Positions 16,879 to 23,667 of a stretch of DNA of 64,000 nucleotides are shown piece by piece; position 1 is the first letter of the stretch, and each line of letters starts with the position of its first letter. A program made the translations under genes and the position numbers. The notes under the pieces are model-generated. The model was not told the origin of the DNA. It ran no database searches and saw only the letters and a list, made by a program, of their open reading frames with translations. Origin of the DNA: Thermohalobaculum sp038534135 (GTDB lineage: Bacteria; Pseudomonadota; Alphaproteobacteria; Rhodobacterales; Rhodobacteraceae); the NCBI GenBank assembly GCA_038534135.1, contig JBCAXJ010000012.1, forward strand, positions 1-64,000, written 5' to 3'.

Positions 16879-17865
16879 CTATCCCAAGCTGACGCTCGCC
16901 GCACTCTCCGGCAGTTCCTCGCCAAAGCACTTCTGGTAGATCTCGGCCACCAGTTCACGCTCAAGCTCGTCGCACTTGTTCAAGAACGTCAGACGGAAGG
17001 CGAACCCGTAGTTCTGCGCAAAGATCTCGGCGTTCTGGGCCCAGGTGATCACGGCACGCGGCGACATCACGGTCGAGAGGTCCCCGTTCATGAATGCATT
17101 CCGCGTCAGCTCGGCCACGGTGACCATCTGGCCGATGATCTTCTCGCGCTCACCGCGATAATCCGGGCACTTGGACAGCACGATTTCGCACTCGTCGGCG
17201 TGCGGCAGGTAGTTCAGCGTCGTCACCACCGACCAGCGGTCCATCTGGCCCTGGTTGATCTGCTGGGTCCCATGATAGAGGCCCGTCGTATCGCCCAGCC
17301 CGACCGTGTTCGCAGTCGCGAAGATCCGGAACGATGGGTGTGGGTGGATCACCTTGTTCTGGTCCAGCAGCGTCAGCTTGCCGTCGACTTCCAGCACACG
17401 CTGGATCACGAACATCACGTCCGGGCGGCCCGCGTCGTATTCGTCGAACACGATCGCCGTCGGCGTGCGCAGAGCCCAGGGCAGGATGCCCTCCTGAAAC
17501 TCGGTGACCTGCACGCCGTCCTTCAGCTTGATCGCGTCCTTGCCGATCAGGTCGATCCGGCTGATATGGCTGTCCAGGTTGACGCGCACGCACTGCCAGT
17601 TCAGACGCGCGGCGACCTGCTCGATATGCGTCGACTTGCCGGTGCCGTGATAGCCCTGGATCATCACACGGCGGTTGTGCGCAAAGCCCGCCAGGATCGC
17701 CAGCGTCGTGTCGTGGTCGAACTTGTAGCCTTCGTCGTGGGTCGGCACACGCTCGGATTGCTCGGCAAAGCCCTTAACCACCATATCGGTGTCGAGACCG
17801 AATGCGTCCCGGACCGAGATATCAACTGTCGGGCGCTCTGCCGTCATCTGAGTACCATCTGCCAT
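16879..17865 (-). CDS. cobS: Aerobic cobaltochelatase subunit CobS
   Basis: AAA+ ATPase of the CobNST chelatase; it forms hexameric rings with CobT and drives cobalt insertion by CobN. Of 328 residues, Walker A is GYHGTGKST near residues 71-79, Walker B IVFDEYDAGRPD near 138-149, and sensor-1 IFATANTVG near 185. Length and termini match the family. ATG 17865 has GAGG 8 bases upstream. The lipoprotein gene follows in the same transcript. Confidence 0.96.
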   Translation of the reverse strand: MADGTQMTAERPTVDISVRDAFGLDTDMVVKGFAEQSERVPTHDEGYKFDHDTTLAILAGFAHNRRVMIQGYHGTGKSTHIEQVAARLNWQCVRVNLDSHISRIDLIGKDAIKLKDGVQVTEFQEGILPWALRTPTAIVFDEYDAGRPDVMFVIQRVLEVDGKLTLLDQNKVIHPHPSFRIFATANTVGLGDTTGLYHGTQQINQGQMDRWSVVTTLNYLPHADECEIVLSKCPDYRGEREKIIGQMVTVAELTRNAFMNGDLSTVMSPRAVITWAQNAEIFAQNYGFAFRLTFLNKCDELERELVAEIYQKCFGEELPESAASVSLG

Positions 17866-17986
17866 CTGTCATCCTCACATCGCCGGACCGTCTGGACCAT
17901 AAGCCGGAGAGATGCAAGGGCAAGGCGGCATGTTGGACTGGTCCGGCGATCACGTGGACGATAGGGCCAGCTTTCTACCCTTTGTA

Positions 17987-18023
17987 GCCCGGCCCGGAGC
18001 GAAGGCGCGCAGCGCCGCCGGGC
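17987..18023. repeat. GC-rich hairpin element
   Basis: GCCCGGC (17987-17993) pairs with GCCGGGC (18017-18023) around a GC-rich loop. It lies upstream of cobS in a 287-base gap without other genes and resembles short extragenic GC-rich repeats common in this group, though only one copy is seen here. Confidence 0.35.
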
Positions 18024-18152
18024 CTCGCCCGCCCAACCCCGGGTCGGGCAAAATGTCATCCATTGGCCTAACGCTCGACCGAAGGGAGGAGCGGCAACCA
18101 TAAAGCTGCGCAGCTCCAAGGCTGATGCGTCCTGCCTCGGCCGGGCATGCCC

Positions 18153-18296
18153 CTACCGCATCGCGATGCACACCGCCTGCGCCAGCGTAATCCCGACCAC
18201 GGTCCAGCCCGCGCAGGAGGGGGCATCGTAGATCAGCATCGCGCCGAGCACTGCCGCCATCCCCACATACAATCCACATTCGATCATCTTCATCAT
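18153..18296 (-). CDS. Small membrane protein (47 aa)
   Basis: An ATG-TAG frame coding MMKMIECGLYVGMAAVLGAM and continuing with a second hydrophobic run containing GWTVVGITLAQAVCIAM. It therefore has one or two short membrane helices separated by a Cys-containing loop. A GGG ribosome-binding core lies 8 bases before the ATG. That AAGGG sits in one arm of the hairpin at 18303-18322, so access may be controlled. The frame falls in a gap between cobS and the XRE-TPR gene. No family recognised. Confidence 0.45.
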   Translation of the reverse strand: MMKMIECGLYVGMAAVLGAMLIYDAPSCAGWTVVGITLAQAVCIAMR

Positions 18297-18302
18297 AGTG
18301 TT

Positions 18303-18322
18303 GACCCTTTCGTTGAAGGGTC
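18303..18322. promoter_or_regulatory. Inverted repeat covering a ribosome-binding site
   Basis: GACCCTT-N6-AAGGGTC, a perfect 7-bp inverted repeat. Read on the minus strand, one arm contains the AAGGG that serves the 47-residue membrane-protein ORF. It could be an mRNA hairpin hiding that site or a protein-binding palindrome. Confidence 0.4.
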
Positions 18323-18406
18323 GGGCCCGACCTGTTGAGGTTCGCCCCGGGACGTGACTAAGATGCGCCCACAGCGGGTGGGCTGCGATCCGGGTTCGTC
18401 CGGACC

Positions 18407-18468
18407 GGGTACGGGTCCTTCCGGGTCGGATACGGATTGGTTACGGAATGCTTGATTTCGGGGTACGG
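18407..18468 (+). promoter_or_regulatory. Four helically phased TACGG repeats spanning the XRE-TPR start
   Basis: TACGG occurs at 18410, 18431, 18442 and 18464, with spacings of 21, 11 and 22 bp, that is, whole helical turns. Flanks are similar (GG[G/A/T]TACGG). The third copy ends 1 base before the start ATG and the fourth is inside codons 6-7. The arrangement suits cooperative binding of a regulator on one face of DNA, plausibly the product of this gene itself. Confidence 0.5.
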
Positions 18469-19758
18469 TTCGGCGCGCTGGTGCGCCAGAAACGCGGGGT
18501 AGAGGGCCTGACGCAGGAGGCGCTGGCCTTCAAGGCGTTCGGGCCGACCGGGCGCAAGGCGCAGATCTCGGACCTGGAACGCGGCAAGATCGCGAACCCG
18601 CAGGCGAAGATCGTCGATCCGCTGGTCGTGGCACTGGCGATTTCCGACGCAGAGTTGCGCGCCTGTCGTGAACCGGTGGTGCTACCGGCAGAGGGCGACC
18701 GCCCCGACCTGCCGCCGCTGCTGCTGGAGAACCTCGCCATGCGGTTCGGGATCGCCAGCCCGGATGCCTCGGCGACAGAGCTAGAGGCCTATCTGCGCGA
18801 CGCGGCCAAGGACTACTCTGACATGAAAGCCCGGCTCGACGCGCTGGCCGCGGCGGACGGGCGCATCGCCAACCTGATGGGGGCCGCGAAGGGCGCCATG
18901 GATGCCGGGGATTTCGACGAAGCCGACGCCCGCCTGGCCGATGCCGAGGAGATCCAGCAGACCGAACACACGCTGGTGCAGGTCCGCAAACAAGCCGAAC
19001 TGCGCACGGAACGCGGCAAGGCGGCCCTGATGAAATTCGACGTCGACGCGGCCTATGGCCATTTCAGCGAGGCGGCGGCGTTCTTCGAGCCGTTCGACCA
19101 GGAAGAAGCATTCAACGCACGAAACGGCGCCGGGCGATGGTTCTTCGAACATGGACAACGCTTTGCCGGGCATGCTCCTCAAGCATTAGCACGCCTGCAA
19201 CGTTTAAACATCGAGCAAACTCCAAAGGAGGAGTTTCCAGAACTATGGGCTCGGGCAAATAACAATCTCGCCATTGCTCTTCAAGAACAGGGCACCCGCG
19301 CCGAGGGCGAGGCGGGCCTGACCCTGCTGGCCGACGCCGTCACCGCCTATCGCACAGCACTGGAGGTCCGTACGCGCGACGCGATGCCGGTGGACTGGGC
19401 CACGACCCAGAACAATCTCGGCAATGCCCTGCAGGAACAGGGCATCCGCGCCGAGGGCGAAGCGGGCCTGACCCTACTGTCCGAGGCCGTCACCGCCTTT
19501 CGCGCGGCCCTTGAGGTTCAGACGCGAGAGGCGATGCCGGTGCAATGGGCCGTGACCAACGAGAACGTTGCGCTTGCCTTCGAGGCGATGGCGGCGGCCG
19601 AGCCGGATCGGGCCGGTGAGCATCTGCAAAGCGCGCTGATCCATGTCGATCGGTCGCTGGAGGTCTTTGATCCTGAGCACATGCCCTTCAATTTCCAAAA
19701 AGCAACTCGGTTGCGCGAGGAAACTCAGAAGAAGCTGGCGGCGTTGGAGGGTGAGTGA
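18448..19758 (+). CDS. XRE-family regulator fused to tetratricopeptide repeats
   Basis: 436 residues: an N-terminal Cro/C1-like helix-turn-helix (about 1-70, with LTQEALAFKAFGPTGRKAQI and ISDLERGKIANP), a helical middle, and C-terminal TPR units from about residue 250. Two adjacent 50-residue units are nearly identical at DNA level (NNLxxALQEQG.RAEGEAGLTLL). This architecture is seen in stress or quorum-type sensors that bind DNA with the HTH and a ligand or partner with the TPRs. No ribosome site is obvious; the ATG is embedded in the TACGG array. It is transcribed alone, opposite to its flanking genes. Confidence 0.85.
   Translation: MLDFGVRFGALVRQKRGVEGLTQEALAFKAFGPTGRKAQISDLERGKIANPQAKIVDPLVVALAISDAELRACREPVVLPAEGDRPDLPPLLLENLAMRFGIASPDASATELEAYLRDAAKDYSDMKARLDALAAADGRIANLMGAAKGAMDAGDFDEADARLADAEEIQQTEHTLVQVRKQAELRTERGKAALMKFDVDAAYGHFSEAAAFFEPFDQEEAFNARNGAGRWFFEHGQRFAGHAPQALARLQRLNIEQTPKEEFPELWARANNNLAIALQEQGTRAEGEAGLTLLADAVTAYRTALEVRTRDAMPVDWATTQNNLGNALQEQGIRAEGEAGLTLLSEAVTAFRAALEVQTREAMPVQWAVTNENVALAFEAMAAAEPDRAGEHLQSALIHVDRSLEVFDPEHMPFNFQKATRLREETQKKLAALEGE
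19261..19560 (+). repeat. 150-bp tandem repeat coding for TPR units
   Basis: Two in-frame units with a period of exactly 150 bases (50 codons) starting at 19261 and 19411; a degenerate third follows from 19561. The high identity suggests recent duplication and possible copy-number change. Confidence 0.75.
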
Positions 19759-19788
19759 GATCGGGTTGCTGATCGATCTTGCTTGACG

Positions 19789-19849
19789 TGGCGGTCCCGG
19801 GTCTGCGGTGCAGCATTCCACGTTGCACCGCGCACGGGACAACGCCGTG
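19789..19849. repeat. 61-bp palindromic repeat, copy 2
   Basis: Second copy of the element at 15550-15610 with six differences; several of them lie in the loop or preserve pairing. It lies 30 bases after the XRE-TPR stop and could double as its terminator. Confidence 0.7.
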
Positions 19850-19953
19850 AAATCCGCAACCAAAATGCCACGCCCGAAGATTCTCTCCTAACTGCCCCGC
19901 GCCGTAAACACTCGATTCACGAAATCCCAGAATGGCACGGGTCGAGTCCGCGT

Positions 19954-20014
19954 CGGTATGAAAGGACTACGTTTGCGGTATGAAATCCCTACTTTTGCGG
20001 TATCAAATCGGTAT
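19954..20014. repeat. Phased CGGTAT repeat array
   Basis: CGGTAT begins at 19954, 19976, 19998 and 20009: spacings 22, 22 and 11. The 22-bp units share CGGTAT[G/C]AAA and CTAC.TTTG, so this is a short, diverging tandem repeat. It lies between the convergent XRE-TPR and DUF3253 genes, so it is not an obvious promoter. Function unknown. Confidence 0.5.
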
Positions 20015-20043
20015 GCTCTCGGGGACAGCGCTGGGTGGGCGAC

Positions 20044-20343
20044 TCACCCCTTTGGCAGGGCCAGACGGATGACCCCGCGGACGTCTTCCGGACTGATAAT
20101 CTCGCCCTTGCGGCGGATCTCCAGCCGGCCCTCGCGCACCATCGATTTGGCGACCTCGCGAACCGGAGTCATCAGGCGGCGCCAGTGGTCGGGGTCGAGC
20201 CTGCGCGCGGCCTCGGACGGGCAGATCGTCTTGCCGGGATCCCGCTCGGCCAACACGCCCAGGATCGCGGCGGCGATCTCCTCCGAAAAAGGATTGCGGG
20301 GTTTCGGGGTGCCGCGCGGGCTGCTCTTAGTGCTTGATTTCAA
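20044..20343 (-). CDS. DUF3253 family protein
   Basis: 99 residues with the DUF3253 pattern: AILGVLAERDPGKTICPSE, AARRLDPDHWRRLM, then VREVAKSMVREGRLEI and RKGEIISPEDVRG..RL. This is a predicted winged-helix-like small protein of unknown function. It starts at TTG 20343, which overlaps the TGA of the J-domain gene (TTGA), so translation is coupled. The use of TTG together with overlap suggests low expression relative to its partner. Confidence 0.82.
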   Translation of the reverse strand: MKSSTKSSPRGTPKPRNPFSEEIAAAILGVLAERDPGKTICPSEAARRLDPDHWRRLMTPVREVAKSMVREGRLEIRRKGEIISPEDVRGVIRLALPKG

Positions 20344-21005
20344 TCACGAAGTCCGCGGCTGCGCTTCAGGATATCCCAGGCCCGGATGACCCGGCCCAGC
20401 CGGGCCTCGTCCGTGCGGTTGCCGCCGTTGTTGTCCGGGTGCAGGTCCTTGACCAGCTCGCGGTAGCGGGTGCGGACCTCGGCCCGGGTCTCGACCTCGT
20501 GCGGCAGGCCCAGCGTGTCCATCGCCCGCTGCTCGTCCTTGGTCAGCAGCTTGAAGCGGCGCTTGCGCTGTGTCTTGTCGCCGGGGTTCTGCGTCGCGTT
20601 CTCGCCCAGCACGTCGTGCGGGTCCTTGAAACCCCAACGATTCCAGGCATTTCCGTTGGCGTGCGGCGACTGGCCGGGATGGCGCTGTCCATCCTTGAGG
20701 TTCCAGGTCGGGCGCTCCCACGTCCGGTCGGCGACCATCTGCGCTTCCAGATCCTCCTCGGTCCAGCCCGAGAAGAAGTTCCACGACTTGTTGTATTCGC
20801 GCACGTGGTCGAGGCAGAACCAGCGGAAGTCCTGCAGGCGTTCCGGCGACTCGGGCGCGCGGTAGGCGGCCTTCTCCTCGCAGCCCGGCCATTCGCAGAC
20901 GCGGGTCTGCCCGTCGACGGCGCCGGACATGCCCTTGCGCCGCGAACGACGTGCCTTGTCCGCGGTGACAGAGATGTCGTAGTCAAAGATCGAACGCGGT
21001 GGCAT
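20340..21005 (-). CDS. J-domain-containing protein
   Basis: 221 residues from ATG 21005 (MPPRSIFDYDIS), with AAGGAG upstream. A CEWPGC...WFCLDH segment near residues 35-65 looks like a metal-binding or structural Cys/His patch. The J domain is C-terminal: RAMDTLGL, RYRELVKDLHPDNNGG with the HPD tripeptide, then ARLGRVIRAWDILK. It should stimulate a DnaK-type ATPase for an unknown client. In Rhodobacterales this gene commonly neighbours bolA and cobST, as here; the bolA gene is divergent. Confidence 0.92.
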   Translation of the reverse strand: MPPRSIFDYDISVTADKARRSRRKGMSGAVDGQTRVCEWPGCEEKAAYRAPESPERLQDFRWFCLDHVREYNKSWNFFSGWTEEDLEAQMVADRTWERPTWNLKDGQRHPGQSPHANGNAWNRWGFKDPHDVLGENATQNPGDKTQRKRRFKLLTKDEQRAMDTLGLPHEVETRAEVRTRYRELVKDLHPDNNGGNRTDEARLGRVIRAWDILKRSRGLRD

Positions 21006-21087
21006 GCGCGCGGTTTCTCCTTCCGATTCCTCCAAATGTAGCCGATGGACTGTAACCAGCAACTTCAAAGAGGGGGTTGACGCCGCA

Positions 21088-21354
21088 ATGAAGATGAAGG
21101 CCCAGATCGAATCCAAGCTGACGGAGGCGTTCGAGCCTGTCGAACTCGAGGTGATCGACGAGAGCGAGCAGCACCGCGGGCATGGCGGATGGCGCGAGGG
21201 CGGCGAGACGCATTTCCGTGTGCGTATGGCGGCGGCGGCGTTTGCCGGGCAGTCGCGCGTGGCGCGTCAGCGCGCGGTGAATGCCTGTCTGGCCGAGGAA
21301 CTGGCGACCACCGTCCATGCGTTGGCGATGGAGCTGTCACCGCCGGATGCGTGA
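21088..21354 (+). CDS. bolA: BolA family protein
   Basis: 88 residues with the BolA fold: an N-terminal helix (IESKLTEAFEPVELEVID), a conserved HFRVRMAAAAFAGQS strand-loop, and a helix RQRAVNACLAEEL. In the last motif the usual R-H-R is RQR. BolA proteins bind [2Fe-2S] clusters with monothiol glutaredoxins and influence iron homeostasis or morphology. A GAGGGGG run lies 11 bases before ATG 21088; ATG 21094 is an alternative. It is divergent from the J-domain gene across 82 bases. Confidence 0.9.
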   Translation: MKMKAQIESKLTEAFEPVELEVIDESEQHRGHGGWREGGETHFRVRMAAAAFAGQSRVARQRAVNACLAEELATTVHALAMELSPPDA

Positions 21355-21384
21355 GCACCGCGCGTTTCACCGCGAAGGGAGAAC

Positions 21385-21576
21385 ATGATGCGCCTGAAGA
21401 TCGTCTTGCTGGTTGCCACGGTCCTGCTGTCCGGCTGCGTGGCCACGACCGTGGTGGGAACCGCTGTCGATGTGACGACGTCCGTGGTTGAGACGGGCGT
21501 TGACGTGACGACGGGTGTCGTCTCGGGCGCGGTGGATCTCGTCACCGGGGACGATGAGGATGACGACGCGAATTGA
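21385..21576 (+). CDS. Small lipoprotein
   Basis: 63 residues: signal peptide with lipobox LLSGC (Cys at 18), then a Val/Thr-rich region with repeated VDVTT.VV units, and an acidic tail ending DDEDDDAN. AAGGGAG lies upstream of ATG 21385. It is probably an outer-membrane or periplasm-facing lipoprotein of the small NF-type group seen in Rhodobacteraceae; function unknown. It lies 30 bases after bolA on the same strand. Confidence 0.8.
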   Translation: MMRLKIVLLVATVLLSGCVATTVVGTAVDVTTSVVETGVDVTTGVVSGAVDLVTGDDEDDDAN

Positions 21577-21588
21577 GCCGCAGGCGCT

Positions 21589-22071
21589 TCAGCCCAGCCC
21601 TTGCGGTGCGCGCAGAGGACGCCCCGCGAGCGGTGCGGGATCAGCGGGCTCATCACGATGTGCCGCCAGACGGAAGTCATCGTCCGGCGCAGGCTCTGGG
21701 GTGTTCTGCTGAGCAGGTGCCGGCTCGGGGAATGTTGCTGCGGGTTCGGCGGGATAAGGGTTTGCCGCTGCCGGGGCTGCCATGGCCGGTGCGGGACTGA
21801 CCATGTCGGACTGAACAGCGCGTGCGTGCGCTCCTGCCGGCTCTCCGCGCCGGAAGATCAGCACAGCCCGGTGGACTTCGTGGACCCGCCCGAACAGACC
21901 GGATTTCTCTTCGACTGGCACGAGGTCGGTGCGCAAATATTCCCATCCGCCAACGGCTTCCTGGGCGATGATGTCCTGCATGACTGCGGCGACGCGATCG
22001 GTCCGCGTCTTGGCGCCGCGCCGACGTTTGGCCTTCTCAGGTGCTCCGACGCACTTGTACTCGTAAGCCAT
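21589..22071 (-). CDS. DUF4177-like protein with Pro/Ala-rich tail
   Basis: 160 residues. The first 75 resemble DUF4177: YEYKCVGAPEKA, then AAVMQDIIAQEAVGGWEYLR, LVPVEEKSGLFG and AVLIFRRGE. The remainder is a low-complexity Pro/Ala/Glu tail, probably disordered. It is cytosolic with no signal peptide. Function is unknown for the family. It is convergent with the small lipoprotein gene, with 12 bases between stops. Confidence 0.78.
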   Translation of the reverse strand: MAYEYKCVGAPEKAKRRRGAKTRTDRVAAVMQDIIAQEAVGGWEYLRTDLVPVEEKSGLFGRVHEVHRAVLIFRRGEPAGAHARAVQSDMVSPAPAMAAPAAANPYPAEPAATFPEPAPAQQNTPEPAPDDDFRLAAHRDEPADPAPLAGRPLRAPQGLG

Positions 22072-22272
22072 ATGCCCCCCGGTCTTCCCGTTCTTCGACT
22101 CGCCCCACTCCGGTGCTCTCTATTCAGCAGATGCCGCGCAAAGGCACAAGGGGGAGGCGCGTTCTGGCCCGAAAGCCGCGAGATTCTGCACGAAAATCGC
22201 TGATGGGGTCGCAGAACACCCGTGTTTCACCTGTGGTTAAGCGTGTTGTGGTGTCTGTGTCTCATGAGCTTC

Positions 22273-23529
22273 ATGCGCTTTTCAGCGGCCCCTGCGGGGC
22301 GTCTGAGCGACCGGACCTTGCCGTGGGTCATCTTCGGCGAGCGGCCGGATTATCCCGACGGCTTGGAAGACAGCGCGCTCGCGGGCATCAACCTCGCGCA
22401 AATCGCCTCGTCGCCCGGCGCGCCGATGTTCGAGCCGGAATCGCTGTTCGGCGCGCATATGGCCGGTCAGGATCTGGGCTTCGCCGAGGACGGTCCGGTG
22501 GTGATCTTCGTGCACGGGTTCGAGCACGAACCGCGGCGTCCCGTGCGTGCGCGGGCGCACAGTGACAATGCGCATCGATGCCTGTTCCATTTCGACGAAC
22601 CGCCTGGCGGAACCGGGTCTCGTGAGGAGCGCAGGGGGCGGATTACGCCGTGGTTCGCCCGGGCCATGCTGAAAAAGGGACGCGGGCAACCCGAGGCCTG
22701 TACCGGGCTGGCGGTGGGATATTCGTACGCGTCTTATGGTGGATGGCCCGACCCGTACTTGCCGGATCTCAAGACCCGCTTGATCACAAAGACCGGGATC
22801 AGGCGGCGGCGGCAACCGCCTGAACCTTATGTGAATGCTTACCGGGACGCGGAGAATGCCGGCCTTGGTCTGGCCGCTGTGATGACCCAGTTGAGAGCGC
22901 GCCTGGATCATGCGGGGCTCGAGGACCGACCGATTGATATTGTGTGCCACTCGCTCGGCGCACGCGCTGTGATGTCGGCACTGGCGATGATCGCTTCGCG
23001 TTGGCCGAACGACACCACGTTGTCGCGGATCGACCGGGTGCTGATCATGGGTGGCGCGTGCTACTGGGGACAGGCTGCCGTCGCCCTGGCGAACATCACC
23101 TTCGCTCAACCCGACTTCCGTCCGCAGATCTTCAATTTCACCTCGCGCAATGACGATGTGCTGAATTTCCTGGCCACACGGTCAACGGCGCGGTCGGCCC
23201 GGGACGAGGCGATCGAAGATCTTAGTCTTGAATGGCCGGACACACGCCTTCTGATGGGCGGGCGCACGATCGGACGCAACGGCGTCCCGCCCCACAAGCT
23301 CTACGAATTCTTCGGGGAGCCGTATGTCGACTGGATCGACATCCCGCTCGATAGTGGTCGCGTGCAGCGCTGGGCGCGCCGCAGCAAGATCAACCTGAAG
23401 GGCAAGCGTGGATTGCTCGGTGATCACTTCGTGCAGTATAGCCATCCGGGCAACTGGAAGCTCTATCGCCACATCCTGCATGATCGCGACGACTGGACGG
23501 TCGCGCGCCTGCGTCAGGAACTCGGATAG
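22273..23529 (+). CDS. Alpha/beta hydrolase, tandem copy 1
   Basis: 418 residues from ATG 22273, chosen so that MRFSAAPAGRL aligns with the next gene's start; longer starts at 22222 or 22264 exist. VVIFVHGFEHE forms the strand-3/oxyanion region (about residue 80), and DIVCHSLGARAVM near residue 222 holds the nucleophile Ser. WGQAAVAL and a late HF..YSHPGNWKLYR complete the shared pattern. No signal peptide is evident with this start. It is a paralogue of the following gene along its whole length. The substrate is unknown; an esterase, lipase or DUF900-like role is possible. Confidence 0.8.
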   Translation: MRFSAAPAGRLSDRTLPWVIFGERPDYPDGLEDSALAGINLAQIASSPGAPMFEPESLFGAHMAGQDLGFAEDGPVVIFVHGFEHEPRRPVRARAHSDNAHRCLFHFDEPPGGTGSREERRGRITPWFARAMLKKGRGQPEACTGLAVGYSYASYGGWPDPYLPDLKTRLITKTGIRRRRQPPEPYVNAYRDAENAGLGLAAVMTQLRARLDHAGLEDRPIDIVCHSLGARAVMSALAMIASRWPNDTTLSRIDRVLIMGGACYWGQAAVALANITFAQPDFRPQIFNFTSRNDDVLNFLATRSTARSARDEAIEDLSLEWPDTRLLMGGRTIGRNGVPPHKLYEFFGEPYVDWIDIPLDSGRVQRWARRSKINLKGKRGLLGDHFVQYSHPGNWKLYRHILHDRDDWTVARLRQELG

Positions 23530-23667
23530 CCTCAACACAGTTTCGGTGGTGGCGTTCTGACCTCCGGTCAGCACCGCACGCGGTACCGCAAATTCGTGGT
23601 TTCACTTCCCTAATGCGATTCGTTCGAGCACAATTGCGCGGCTTTTTGAGAACGGGCGAATTTGACC

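Noticed and set aside
19954..20014. CRISPR array
   Set aside because: Units are 22 bp without spacers of constant length, repeats diverge quickly and no cas genes are near.
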